Assembly (NCBI RefSeq): GCF_000834635.1
Contig: NZ_JXQV01000045.1
Span: forward strand, 1 to 52,654
Reading direction: 5' to 3'
DNA from: Agrobacterium tumefaciens
GTDB lineage: Bacteria > Pseudomonadota > Alphaproteobacteria > Rhizobiales > Rhizobiaceae
DNA: 52,654 nucleotides
This document shows, in pieces, positions 7,462-16,902 of the stretch (position 1 is its first letter; every line of letters starts with the position of its first letter). A program made the translations under genes and the position numbers. A model generated the notes under the pieces. The model was given only the letters and a program-made list of their open reading frames with translations, did no database searches and was not told the origin of the DNA.

Positions 7462-9876
7462 ATGACCGACCAGCCTTCGTCGTCCGAGTTCATCCAAGCC
7501 AGCCGTGTTTTGAAGGTCAAGTCGCCGCTTGGCGAGGACCAACTGCTGCCCGAGCGGATGGTGATCAACGAAGGCGTGTCGCAGCTGTTCGAGATACAGC
7601 TGAATGTCCGCGCCAAGAAGGAGGCGGTCAAGCCGGAAGAACTGATCGGTCGATTGGTGGATGTTTCAATCGAGGTGCAGCAAGGCGATGGCGAGGAGGG
7701 AAGCGGCATCCGTCGCCCGTTCAATGGTCTGGTGACCGACCTGCATGAAGGACCACCGATCACCCGTGGCCTGCGCTCCTACGCTATGACCATCCGCCCG
7801 CAAATGTGGCTACTATCCCGCCGTTCAGACTGCCGCATTTGGATGGAAAAGACCTCTGTGGACGTCGTCGAAACGCTGTTTTCTGAACACGGCATCCCAG
7901 CCCCGGATACGTCGGGCATCATCAAACCTCCGCCTGCGCAAAGCTACAGCGTTCAGTTCAACGAAACGGACCTAGACTATGTTTTGCGCCGCTTTGAAGA
8001 AGACGGATTATACTACTTTTTCAGCCATGAAGATGGCTCTCACAAGCTGCATGTGGCCGATACCGCCAATGGGTGGCTTGGACCGTCGCCTTCCGCTCAG
8101 GGTGAAGGCAAGGTGAGACTGGCACAGGGCTCCTCGGATCGCAACCACATCAATGACTGGGCACGACGCTTCTCCTACGTCCCCGGCCAGCGCGCCGGTG
8201 CCGACTGGAATTTCGAGACACCTGGAATGGTGCCGAGCAATACGACGCCGTCGCTGGTGCAGATGCCGGATGCGACCAAGCGCGAACTTTACGAATACCC
8301 GGCCCGTATCAAGACGGTGGAAGAAGCCGAGCGTGCCCAGAAGCTGCGGGCACAATCCATTGAGGCGGATCATGACCGCGTCTTCGGCGGATCGACCTCC
8401 CGCATTCTCGAAGCAGGCCGCCGCTTCACACCATACGAAGTTGCACATCCCGAGCATGAATATGAAGAGCATGTGATCATCAAGGCGAGCCACACCATTG
8501 TTGACCGCTCTTACGAGACCAACAGCAACGAGCCGGAATACCGCAACACCTTCGAAGCCATCCCCGCCCGCGTGCCGCTGACCCCACACCGAACGACCAA
8601 GCGCCCGAAAATCGAAGGTACACAGGTCGCCATCGTCGCCGGACCCGAAGGCGAAGAAATCCACCCGGACCAGTACGGCCGCATCAAGCTGTGGTTCCCG
8701 TGGGACCGCAAGGCGAAGAAGGACGGAACCGACACCTGCTGGGTGCGGGTCAGTCAGGCATGGGGTGGTGGCACATGGGGTGCGCAGGTCATTCCCCGTA
8801 TCGGCATGGAAGTGATGGTTGCATTCGTGGACGGTGATCCGGACAAGCCCCTCGTCATTGGCGTGGTACCAAACCCTGCTAACTCGGTCCCTTACGATCT
8901 GCCTGCCAACAAGACGCGCATGGCGATCCGTTCAAATACCCACAAGGGTCAGGGCCATAATGAACTCACTTTCGAGGATGAGAAGGGACAGGAGAATCTC
9001 TTCCTGCATGCTCAAAAGGATCAGACTGTAAAAGTCCTGAACAACCAGACCAGCCGTGTGGATGCCAATGCCGTCCACTCCGTCGGTACCAACCAATCCC
9101 TGGAAGTGGGCTCCAATATGAGCCAACAGGTGGGCGGCGGCTTGAACATGGTTGTCGGCGGCGTTGGCGGTGCGGTCAGCGGTATCGCAGGTGGATTGCT
9201 CGCAGGTCTCGCTGGAAAAAGTGCGGGACTTCTACAGCAGGCTATGTCGCTGGTATCATCCGTAATGGCGGACAGCCCCTCCTCGGCCAACAAGAACTCG
9301 GAAGCTGCAACTGCCGCGCTCGGCCAGTCTGGAAGCGCAGGCGGCAGTGACACTGGTGCTCAAGATATTTTGTCGTCGGCTGCAGGTTACGCTGGACTGA
9401 TGGCAACGGGTGGTCTCGGCGCGATGGCGTCGTCTGTGGATACCATACGCGGTGGTGTTAACGCCGCCTCAAGCGGTGAACTGCGCTCTGATGCCGGCGA
9501 TGCGATGCGATCATCGGGCAGTAAGATGGGTGATCAAGTGGCGTCCCTTCTGGGCAAAGGCATCTTCAACACGCTTGTCAGCCGTATGCAGAACACCAGC
9601 GTAGGTATTGCCCAGACTGAACAGGTCGGCGTGGCGAAAGTCGTTACAGTGGGCCAAGTTTACAACCAAACCGTTGGGCATACCAAGAATATCATGATCG
9701 GTAAGGAGCTGTTTATCGGCGTGGGCGGGGGCAAGGACGCAGATGGCAATGACATCCCGCCGAAATCCATCCTCATCATGAAAGACGACGGCACTATCCT
9801 GTTGAAGGGCGTCAAAGTCTACATCGAGGGTGAAAGTCACGTTCAGGTTACCTCTGCCATGATCGACCACAATTGA
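7462..9876 (+). CDS. vgrG: Type VI secretion tip protein VgrG (TssI)
   Basis: An 804-residue VgrG. The N-terminal gp27-like part contains the family motif RRFEEDGLYYFFSHEDGSH, and the gp5/OB-fold region contains QYGRIKLWFPWDR (from residue 404) and WGAQVIPRIGMEVMVAFVDG. After the needle-like beta region there is a Gly/Ala/Ser-rich segment (about residues 550-700), then a second beta stretch ending VYIEGESHVQVTS. VgrG trimers form the spike pushed out by T6SS contraction and carry effectors. It is the first gene of a plus-strand run with the DUF2169, PAAR-like and Rhs genes; only seven bases separate it from the next gene. The low-complexity insertion is unusual and may dock the Rhs cargo. Confidence 0.95.
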   Translation: MTDQPSSSEFIQASRVLKVKSPLGEDQLLPERMVINEGVSQLFEIQLNVRAKKEAVKPEELIGRLVDVSIEVQQGDGEEGSGIRRPFNGLVTDLHEGPPITRGLRSYAMTIRPQMWLLSRRSDCRIWMEKTSVDVVETLFSEHGIPAPDTSGIIKPPPAQSYSVQFNETDLDYVLRRFEEDGLYYFFSHEDGSHKLHVADTANGWLGPSPSAQGEGKVRLAQGSSDRNHINDWARRFSYVPGQRAGADWNFETPGMVPSNTTPSLVQMPDATKRELYEYPARIKTVEEAERAQKLRAQSIEADHDRVFGGSTSRILEAGRRFTPYEVAHPEHEYEEHVIIKASHTIVDRSYETNSNEPEYRNTFEAIPARVPLTPHRTTKRPKIEGTQVAIVAGPEGEEIHPDQYGRIKLWFPWDRKAKKDGTDTCWVRVSQAWGGGTWGAQVIPRIGMEVMVAFVDGDPDKPLVIGVVPNPANSVPYDLPANKTRMAIRSNTHKGQGHNELTFEDEKGQENLFLHAQKDQTVKVLNNQTSRVDANAVHSVGTNQSLEVGSNMSQQVGGGLNMVVGGVGGAVSGIAGGLLAGLAGKSAGLLQQAMSLVSSVMADSPSSANKNSEAATAALGQSGSAGGSDTGAQDILSSAAGYAGLMATGGLGAMASSVDTIRGGVNAASSGELRSDAGDAMRSSGSKMGDQVASLLGKGIFNTLVSRMQNTSVGIAQTEQVGVAKVVTVGQVYNQTVGHTKNIMIGKELFIGVGGGKDADGNDIPPKSILIMKDDGTILLKGVKVYIEGESHVQVTSAMIDHN

Positions 9877-9883
9877 GGTCGAT

Positions 9884-10990
9884 ATGCCAGAACTCAAAAA
9901 CCTGACCCCTTTTCCCAATTTCCGTTATTACAGCCGCGACAACGAAAATCGCGAATTCGGCATCGTGATCGTAAAGGCCACGTACGAGGTTGCCGGTGAC
10001 GGGACGTTGGTTGCAGCCGAAGAGCAGGCGCCTATGCTCTTCACAGACAAATGCCACGGCGAAGTCAACGTATCTTCGCTTTGGCATCCATCTGACCTCG
10101 TTCCCTACAAGCCCTCGACAGACATTATCGTAAACGCCGTGGCCCGTTCGCTTGATGGTCAGCCGTCTAGAAGCTGGGAGTGCGGCCTCTCCATTGGGCG
10201 GAATGCCGAGGTTCTTCTCGAAAAAAGGCTGCGCGTTACAGGCCCACGATGGTGGAAACCGATATGGGAGCGACAGTTGCGTGATGAAGAAATCACAAAC
10301 TGGCGAGACCACCGGCGGCTATTTGCGCGGTGGGAGCTCTCTGAACCAGATCCTATCACCGAGTTGCCCCTGCGGTATGAATACGCATTTGGTGGAGAGA
10401 TCGAGACGGGCCTTGATGACGAAGGCAACACAACCTTCGATACGAACCACTACAATCCAATCGGGATTGGAAAAATCGATCAAGAAACAAGCAATCATAC
10501 AGCTGCTATTCCAGCGCCTCAGATTGAGAGCGTCGATGATCCAGTGACCGTCCCCTATGAGAGTTATGCACCAGTCAACCTGGGTCCGATACCGCCCGCA
10601 TGGCTCCCGAGGCGCCCGCTGGGAGGAACTCTCGATAAACATTGGCTGGAAAATGTGTGGCCTGCCTGGCCTCAAGACTATTCGTTTGCCTATCACAATT
10701 CGGCAACTCCTGGCATGACGGTAACACCATTTCTGGTGGGAGGCGAACATATCAAACTTGAGGGTATGAGCCGTTCTGGTAGCTCTTCGCTGCGACTGCC
10801 TACACAGCAAATGCTTGCAACATTTTCTGACGGCGAAGGACAAGGCGGAACAGTCGAACTCAATCTCGATACGGTCTTTATCGATGTGGCCTCCAAGCGC
10901 GATAAAGATTGGCGCGTCTGTCTGACTTGGCGAACGACATTTCCACCTGATCAATTCGAAACGATTACCCTCGAGACGAACGTTTCGTGA
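9884..10990 (+). CDS. DUF2169 domain T6SS adaptor protein
   Basis: A 368-residue protein of the DUF2169 family, recognisable from its N-terminus (FPNFRYYSRDNENREFGIVI, VKATYEV), the CHGEVNVSSLWHPSDLVPYKPSTDI-type block, and YEYAFGG in the middle. DUF2169 proteins are encoded between vgrG and PAAR-like effectors and act as loading adaptors or chaperones for the spike. The position here is exactly that: after vgrG, 22 bases before the DUF4150 gene. No enzymatic motif is visible. Confidence 0.9.
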   Translation: MPELKNLTPFPNFRYYSRDNENREFGIVIVKATYEVAGDGTLVAAEEQAPMLFTDKCHGEVNVSSLWHPSDLVPYKPSTDIIVNAVARSLDGQPSRSWECGLSIGRNAEVLLEKRLRVTGPRWWKPIWERQLRDEEITNWRDHRRLFARWELSEPDPITELPLRYEYAFGGEIETGLDDEGNTTFDTNHYNPIGIGKIDQETSNHTAAIPAPQIESVDDPVTVPYESYAPVNLGPIPPAWLPRRPLGGTLDKHWLENVWPAWPQDYSFAYHNSATPGMTVTPFLVGGEHIKLEGMSRSGSSSLRLPTQQMLATFSDGEGQGGTVELNLDTVFIDVASKRDKDWRVCLTWRTTFPPDQFETITLETNVS

Positions 10991-11012
10991 GGCGGGCTAA
11001 AGGAGAGCAAAC

Positions 11013-11426
11013 ATGCCTGTAGCAAAAGTTTCCGCACGGAAGTGCCCTTCCAATGTGATCGTTTCGACCGCACCGGACGTTTGCTGGACGCCGGTGGGAT
11101 CGTCTGTTGAAGCCGTGGGTTATAGTTCGATTGCATACCTTGACACGACGGTTCGCTTTTCGACCACAGTCAGAAACAACGGAAAGTTTGACTTTCAGCT
11201 GAATTCCAGAACTGGAAGCTCCGAAGGTCATGAAGCAGGGACAAAAAAAGGCGTCAAAGTCCCCGGATATCTCGGTCCCGCGCATGTGAAAGTCGCTGCG
11301 CCATTTGTCTTCTCCGAAGGTTGGGCCACGTGCAGCCATCGCGATCCGGCCTGGATTAACCGGCCGGATCCTGGCCCAGTTGAGCCAGTCAAAGCGATTG
11401 ATCCCGTTGTCGTCAGAGGCGAGTGA
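11013..11426 (+). CDS. PAAR-like DUF4150 protein (spike tip)
   Basis: A 137-residue DUF4150 (PAAR-like) protein. It contains KCPSNVIVSTAPDVCWTPVG near the N-terminus and SRTGSSEGHEAGTKKGV in the middle, the segment usually written SGDEAGT..GV in this family. A late Cys/His pair (CSHRD) may help bind metal. DUF4150 domains replace PAAR as the sharpening tip that links VgrG to a large effector. AAGGAG lies seven bases before the ATG. Its stop overlaps the start of a 30-codon ORF that in turn overlaps the Rhs start. Confidence 0.85.
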   Translation: MPVAKVSARKCPSNVIVSTAPDVCWTPVGSSVEAVGYSSIAYLDTTVRFSTTVRNNGKFDFQLNSRTGSSEGHEAGTKKGVKVPGYLGPAHVKVAAPFVFSEGWATCSHRDPAWINRPDPGPVEPVKAIDPVVVRGE

Positions 11427-11518
11427 TGAGCTTTCTCAGACCTAGCTCAAGCGAGGATTCACGTGGCAGTTTCCAATACGAAGCCACGGTGAGTATCAGG
11501 TTGGTGGGAAATCAATGA
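11426..11518 (+). CDS. 30-residue micro-ORF coupling PAAR-like gene and rhs
   Basis: An ATG at 11426 shares bases with the DUF4150 stop (TGATG). The frame stays open for 30 codons and its TGA shares bases with the rhs start (ATGA at 11515-11518). GAGGCGAG precedes its ATG. The peptide starts MSFLRPSSSEDSRG. Such tight overlap at both ends suggests that ribosomes are handed from the tip gene through this ORF to rhs, keeping tip and cargo in proportion. The peptide itself has no recognisable domain, so it may serve only as a coupling device. Confidence 0.4.
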   Translation: MSFLRPSSSEDSRGSFQYEATVSIRLVGNQ

Positions 11519-14500
11519 GTGACAAGCCAGTGCCCGAAACCGACGATTTCCTGAAATATGTCCGTGTCTCGGACATGTTTCCAACTGTAAACGTGCCCAA
11601 AACAGGGAGAGTTTCGACACCGGAACGGACGACGCAGCACACGAATGAAAGTCAGGAGGAGGACAACGGAGACGCTGTCCTCCTAACTGGTACGTCAGTG
11701 AACGAAGATGAAGCGCACCGCAAAAAGCGTGGTGAAATCCTCGGACGCCTGGACGAAATAAAGCAGAAGCTGGAAAGCGAAACCGACGCGGAATATAGTG
11801 AGCGTATGCAGGGTATTGCCAGTGCTTTAGCCGGACCTGACGCTATCCCCTCTCCCATAGATGCGATGACCCGTCAGCAGCACCTCGACATGATCAATCG
11901 GGATATTGTGAAATATCAAAACGGGCATCCCGTCTACACTTTCAAGGACAATCTGATCGGGGCTGCTAAAGCGCCGGTCCGGCTAGTGGAGGGTGCATGG
12001 GCGCTTGTCAAAGGTGCTGGAAATACGATTGTTGATCTCGGTAAAGGCGCTGCTGCAGGACAGTTGATGCAGACCGGTGATCCCGAATTGATGGCAGAAG
12101 GCCAGCGCCTTGCAAAGGAGGCAGGCGATAGCCTGGCGGAACGTGGCAAGGGCGCGGCGAACGCCATTATTTTTGCCCTGCCAAACATTGCCAAGCAGGC
12201 AGCAGATGGGTACTGGGGAGAAACAGTGGGAGACGGAGCGCTTGGCGGCGCGATTTCCAAAGGAGCGGCTTTGGCAGGCGGTGCCATGAAGGGCGCCAGA
12301 CCAGCTGCGGCCGCAGCTGACGATAGTGCCGCAGCGGCGACCGTAGTCGGTGAACCTGTTTCGGTAGCAAACGGCGAATATCTCGAAACGTGGCGCGACT
12401 TTCTGATTCCGGGTACCTTGTCATTCGATGGCAGCCGTTACATGGGTCTGAAGCTTGCGCTCCCTGAGCGATATGTAAGTCCGCTTGGCCAATGCCAGAT
12501 CTCCATGTTCGATGAGGTATTTTCAAATCCCGAACGCGGCAAGCTTCTTTTTCATGATGCAAACGGCAAAGCTATTCCGTTTGATCGGCCGTTTAACTTC
12601 CTGCCATCGCACAACGCCGGATATCCAAATCTTGACCTTCGGGCACCATGGCTAAAACAGCTCAAACTCAAAGACCGTGGTATCACCAAGCATTTCCGTC
12701 AATATGACGACGATGTCTACCGCCTTGAGCGGATCGACGATTTGAATGGGAACAGCCTGGTTTTCCAAAGGTCTGACCAGGGCTGGCTTGAGGCGATAAC
12801 TGGACCGGATGGACTTACCCTCCGTTTAGAAAACGATGACCACGGTCGCCGCACCAGAATAGTTTTGATCGGGCTTGAAGGCACGGAATTAGAGCTCGCC
12901 CATTATGCCTACGATCCCACAGGCAGGATGACGGTGGCGCAGTGCGCCTTTGGCATGTCTGTCCAATATGTCTGGCAAGCCGATGCGGACTTGCTGGTAT
13001 CCTGGAATAACCTGGCAAGGCAGTCCGAAACCCATTTCACCTATGACGCACAAGACCGCGTCACCCATACACGCACGAACGGTATATGGAACGGCGACCG
13101 CTTCGAGTATGCGGAGGGTGAAACACGCTATGCGCCTGGTGGAAATGGGCAATCTGCCCAGACATTCCGGTACGACGAACACGGGAACATCACCGAAACA
13201 ATCGACCCTCTTGGAGGGGTGATCGCTCGCTCTTATAATCGTTACGGCTTCCGCACCACTACGACCGATCAGAACGGCAATGCCAACCGCACGTCTTACG
13301 ATGTCAACGGCGATGTCAAAGAGGTCGTCGATGCTGAGGGACGCTCTACCATCTACGGCTGGGGTGACAATGGCGAGTTGATGATCGTCATCGACGGAGC
13401 TGGAAACCGCAAAACCTTCGAGCACGATGACAAAGCGAATGTCATCGCGGAAAAGGATGCCGAAGGAAACGTGACCCGGCTCGTTCGCGACGACATTGGT
13501 CACGTTGTCGAAACGCATTTCGCGACGGGTGCCATTGAGCGCCGGACATGGGACAAATATAACCGCGTTGAAAGCATCACCGATGCCAAGGGCAACACGA
13601 CCCGCTTCGAGTATGACGAATTCAACCGTCTGGCGGTAACCATCGGCCCGAACGGCGGACGGACGCACAGATACTACTCGGCGGGCGCCGGTGGCTTCGA
13701 CACGGTCAGCCGAATTACCCGTGCTGACGGCGTGGCAGTCAACCGAAGCTTCGATGGTGCTGGTCAACTCGCCACTGTCACAGATGGTGAGGGCCGTGTG
13801 TGGCGCTATCGCTATGGGGCGTTCGGAGTCCTCGAAGCGATCGTGGACCCTAAGGGAGGTGAACTGAGCCTTGCCACTGATATCGAAGGAAGGCTGATTT
13901 CCGTTACCAACGCGGCGGGACGCATTTACAGTTTTGACCGGGATGTTGCCGGGCGTGTTGTCACTGAAGAAGACTTTGATGGGCGCCTTTGGCGATACCA
14001 GCGGGACCCTGCCGGCCGGATCACGGAAACCACGAAGCCGGATGGTGCCAGGCTTGCCTATTCCTATGACAAAACCGGACTCGTCAAACGGATAGAATCC
14101 ATCACGGCAAAGGGCGAGCCGGACGACGTAACACGCTTCTGGTATGACGGTCGCGGATTGCTGATCCGGGCTGAAAACAATGCAGCGCTCGTCGAGTTCG
14201 CGCGCGATCGTAATGGCCGTATCATCAGCGAAGCATTGAACGGCAAACGCATCCGTTCTAAACATGATGGAATAGGACAAAGAATTTACCGCGAAATTCT
14301 CGGTCTTGGCGGGTCGATAACCGGCTACGTTCGAGATCCACTCGGGGCGGTCGAAAAACTCGTTGCCGACGACACTGAAATCAGTTTCGAGCGGGACATA
14401 TTCGGGCAGGAAAAAGCCCGGCGCATGGGCGGCTTCAACCTTCTGCAGCGTTTTGACCCGGCGGGGCAGCTTGTTGCGCAGGTGGCAGGCCCCGCCATGT

Positions 14501-16122
14501 CAAACGGCCTCGATGTCTCGCGCCTGGGCTGGCGGTTCGATCGCGGTGCCGGTCCAAAGCCTGCTGGCGCCATACCCGACCACATTCAACGCACCTATGA
14601 ATACGACCGTGCATTTGCACCCGTCAGCATTGATGATGGCCTCTGGGGCAAGCGTCAGTTCACCTATGACGACAACGGCCAGGTGACGGACGCTGAAGCG
14701 GCATCCGGCACGGAGCGCTTTGCCTATGACAGCGCGCGCAATCTCGCAGGCGCGTCGTCTTCGGTTCTGACATCGGATGATGCAACACCTTACGGTCCTG
14801 CGTTCGACCAGACCTTCGGCTCCGTCATTCCCGCAGCATCTCCTAGCTTCTGGCAACGCTCTGCTGGTGGTGTCGTGCAGATGGCACGTGGGCCGAAGGG
14901 TGAACGCATCCAACTTACCCATGACGATTGCGGTCGGCTCATCGAGCGCCGGGTTGAGCGGGACGGCTTTCGGCCACAACGGTGGCGTTATGGCTGGGAC
15001 GTGCATGACCGTCTCGTCAGCGTCAGTACGCTTGAGGGAGAAGAGTGGTACTTCCGCTACGATCCGTTCGGCAGGCGCATCTCAAAGGTCCGCCGATTTA
15101 CCGGTGAAGAAAAAGATCGCGTCCTCAGGCTGTGGCCGGACCTGGTCAGCGACAGTGGGCGCCCTGTCGAAAAACGCCCTATTGATGCAGAAACGAATGA
15201 AGACCGTGACCTACCCGATGTCGGAATCGCTTACCTTTGGGATGGCGACCACATGGTTGCTGAGGCCCCGCTGCGGCTAGACGGGCAAGTCGCCTGGGAC
15301 CAGTCCACACACTGGTATTTCGAAGAGGGCACCCACCGTTTGCTTGCCAAACGTCAAGTAGATGGCGAAATGCTGGCCGTCGTCTCCGATCACCTCGGCA
15401 CGCCGAAGGAAATGTTTAACGCGAAGGGTTCGCTGGTCTGGGCAGTCGACTATCACGTGTGGGGAGAGGTTCGTGTCGCACGGACGTTTGGCGTATTGGC
15501 CGAAGCGCCAAAGCACGATCGTCAGCCAGATGGGCAGCAGTGCCCTTGGCGTTTCCCCGGCCAGTACGAGGATGCCGAAACCGGACTTTATTATAATCGG
15601 TACCGTCACTATGACCCCCTAATAGGGCAGTATGTCTCTCTGGATCCAATCGGCTTGGCAGGAGGAAGTCGACCTCATTCTTATGTTCCAAACCCGATAG
15701 GTTGGATTGATCCTTTGGGTCTTACTGCTTGGGCAAAGGGCCAACGCTTCAGAGGAGATACCCGCCCACCAGCTGAGATTTTTGCTGACGGTTTCAAAGC
15801 CAAAGGTTCAAATATGGACTTGAGGCAACACGTTTTGGGTAACAATGAATCTGGCTATATTCCGACATCCATTGACGAAGCTATATCAGTAAAGCCGGAA
15901 TTTTCAGGACAAGGAAACCACGTATATGAAATTGATTCTCGAGTGGGTGGGAAGCTGATCGACTACGACGAGCTCGGGCCTAGCTTTGCAGATTTCTATT
16001 CACATGAACTAGAGGTTCCGGTACCAAATGCAATTCTACCTCGCGATATTATTGGTGCCCGCCCTGTGCTGCCAGGAGGTAGACTTGGACCATTCATTCC
16101 TAACCCAAATTATGTGAAGTAA
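11515..16122 (+). CDS. Rhs-family polymorphic toxin with ADP-ribosyltransferase-like C-terminus
   Basis: A 1535-residue Rhs protein. The N-terminal ~270 residues are charged, with an Ala/Gly-rich helical stretch. A DUF6531-like start (GEPVSVANGEYLETWRDFLI) leads into about 1100 residues of YD/RHS repeats (YDEFNRL, YDKTGLV and similar). The core ends GLYYNRYRHYDPLIGQYVS, then PNPIGWIDPLGLT near residue 1399, the usual self-cleavage boundary. The remaining ~130 residues are the toxin tip: FRGDTRPPAEIFADGF (R1413), IPTS (T1451-S1452) and HELEVPVPNAILPRDI (E1498, E1500). This matches the R-S-E layout of pertussis/cholera-type ADP-ribosyltransferases, with T-S at the STS position. The tip DNA is more AT-rich than the core, as expected for a swapped toxin module. 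Target unknown. Confidence 0.93.
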   Translation: MSDKPVPETDDFLKYVRVSDMFPTVNVPKTGRVSTPERTTQHTNESQEEDNGDAVLLTGTSVNEDEAHRKKRGEILGRLDEIKQKLESETDAEYSERMQGIASALAGPDAIPSPIDAMTRQQHLDMINRDIVKYQNGHPVYTFKDNLIGAAKAPVRLVEGAWALVKGAGNTIVDLGKGAAAGQLMQTGDPELMAEGQRLAKEAGDSLAERGKGAANAIIFALPNIAKQAADGYWGETVGDGALGGAISKGAALAGGAMKGARPAAAAADDSAAAATVVGEPVSVANGEYLETWRDFLIPGTLSFDGSRYMGLKLALPERYVSPLGQCQISMFDEVFSNPERGKLLFHDANGKAIPFDRPFNFLPSHNAGYPNLDLRAPWLKQLKLKDRGITKHFRQYDDDVYRLERIDDLNGNSLVFQRSDQGWLEAITGPDGLTLRLENDDHGRRTRIVLIGLEGTELELAHYAYDPTGRMTVAQCAFGMSVQYVWQADADLLVSWNNLARQSETHFTYDAQDRVTHTRTNGIWNGDRFEYAEGETRYAPGGNGQSAQTFRYDEHGNITETIDPLGGVIARSYNRYGFRTTTTDQNGNANRTSYDVNGDVKEVVDAEGRSTIYGWGDNGELMIVIDGAGNRKTFEHDDKANVIAEKDAEGNVTRLVRDDIGHVVETHFATGAIERRTWDKYNRVESITDAKGNTTRFEYDEFNRLAVTIGPNGGRTHRYYSAGAGGFDTVSRITRADGVAVNRSFDGAGQLATVTDGEGRVWRYRYGAFGVLEAIVDPKGGELSLATDIEGRLISVTNAAGRIYSFDRDVAGRVVTEEDFDGRLWRYQRDPAGRITETTKPDGARLAYSYDKTGLVKRIESITAKGEPDDVTRFWYDGRGLLIRAENNAALVEFARDRNGRIISEALNGKRIRSKHDGIGQRIYREILGLGGSITGYVRDPLGAVEKLVADDTEISFERDIFGQEKARRMGGFNLLQRFDPAGQLVAQVAGPAMSNGLDVSRLGWRFDRGAGPKPAGAIPDHIQRTYEYDRAFAPVSIDDGLWGKRQFTYDDNGQVTDAEAASGTERFAYDSARNLAGASSSVLTSDDATPYGPAFDQTFGSVIPAASPSFWQRSAGGVVQMARGPKGERIQLTHDDCGRLIERRVERDGFRPQRWRYGWDVHDRLVSVSTLEGEEWYFRYDPFGRRISKVRRFTGEEKDRVLRLWPDLVSDSGRPVEKRPIDAETNEDRDLPDVGIAYLWDGDHMVAEAPLRLDGQVAWDQSTHWYFEEGTHRLLAKRQVDGEMLAVVSDHLGTPKEMFNAKGSLVWAVDYHVWGEVRVARTFGVLAEAPKHDRQPDGQQCPWRFPGQYEDAETGLYYNRYRHYDPLIGQYVSLDPIGLAGGSRPHSYVPNPIGWIDPLGLTAWAKGQRFRGDTRPPAEIFADGFKAKGSNMDLRQHVLGNNESGYIPTSIDEAISVKPEFSGQGNHVYEIDSRVGGKLIDYDELGPSFADFYSHELEVPVPNAILPRDIIGARPVLPGGRLGPFIPNPNYVK

Positions 16123-16127
16123 AGTCG

Positions 16128-16538
16128 ATGGAAAAAACAGTCTTAGTGAATTATATATTTGGTGAATCACTGGGAGAATGTGAGTTTACTTACGACGTGC
16201 AAAATCTTACGTTAAGCGCTCGAATAGCCGGAGAGATATTTCTGGAAGAGGCTAAGACGGGGAACTTGTTTTGGAGCGCTTTTAATAGAATAAGAAGCCG
16301 CGTCGACGGTGAATACAAATTCTTATGTAATGGTGCTCGCATTCGAGCATACATGTCGCCTCTTGTCAGAGATGCTAACGCCGGGCTTCTGCTATATGCT
16401 TGTGATCATCTAGATAAGCCTGACAAAACAAAACTATACTTTTTGTTTGATGCTGCCCCTGAGGCCGACGTGGGATCACTCACAGAACACCAAATCTGGT
16501 GGAAAAAAATCTTCCCGGAAACAACGTCAATCACTTGA
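16128..16538 (+). CDS. Probable cognate immunity protein of the Rhs toxin
   Basis: A 136-residue, probably cytoplasmic protein encoded five bases after the rhs stop, where immunity genes of polymorphic toxins lie. The second half contains FLCNGARIRAYMSPLVRDAN and LYFLFDAAPEA. The same pattern (FCCNGGRRNF..SGMM, then GFIFDYCTPE) occurs in the orphan protein at 26326-26721, so the two form one small family. The DNA is AT-rich like the toxin tip, suggesting tip and immunity arrived together. Direct binding to the ADP-ribosyltransferase tip is inferred. Confidence 0.7.
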   Translation: MEKTVLVNYIFGESLGECEFTYDVQNLTLSARIAGEIFLEEAKTGNLFWSAFNRIRSRVDGEYKFLCNGARIRAYMSPLVRDANAGLLLYACDHLDKPDKTKLYFLFDAAPEADVGSLTEHQIWWKKIFPETTSIT

Positions 16539-16773
16539 TCGTATTATTTGGGCATTTGCGTGAGGTGCCGAATTTCGTGAAGTCAAATGTTGGAGGTCAG
16601 GCCGAATATCGACGTAAACATGATTTTGTTGGGTTTCAGCTACATATAACCTGTTATTCCATTTCGTGTTAGCCCGCAGATCCGGTGTATGAATCGCCTG
16701 GCAACAGTTTTATCAGGCGCAAGTGGATCACGACCAAACGGAAAAATGGATCAAACTCATATGAAAACGAACA

Positions 16774-16888
16774 CTCTGGGGTAAACGTCAGTTACTACAA
16801 CGGCCTGTTGACGACACTGAAGCCGCCTCCGGTATGTTGTTACAGCGCATAGTCTCGCAGTTGCGTCATCCTCGGTCACCACTTCTCG
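16774..16888 (+). pseudogene. Decayed fragment of an Rhs core
   Basis: This stretch aligns with the intact rhs gene at about 14641-14775: CTCTGGGGTAAACGTCAGTT against CTCTGGGGCAAGCGTCAGTT, followed by matches through GACGACACTGAAGCCGCCTCCGG-like and CTCGCAG..GCGTC.TCCTCGGT segments, with several small deletions. No open frame survives. It lies 235 bases after the immunity stop, as expected for the remnant of an Rhs core left when the C-terminal tip was replaced. Confidence 0.75.
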
Positions 16889-16902
16889 GGTAGAAGGTAC
16901 AG

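Noticed and set aside
12889..14280. 463-codon minus-strand frame inside rhs
   Set aside because: It is the antisense of YD repeats; the repetitive codon pattern keeps the opposite frame open.
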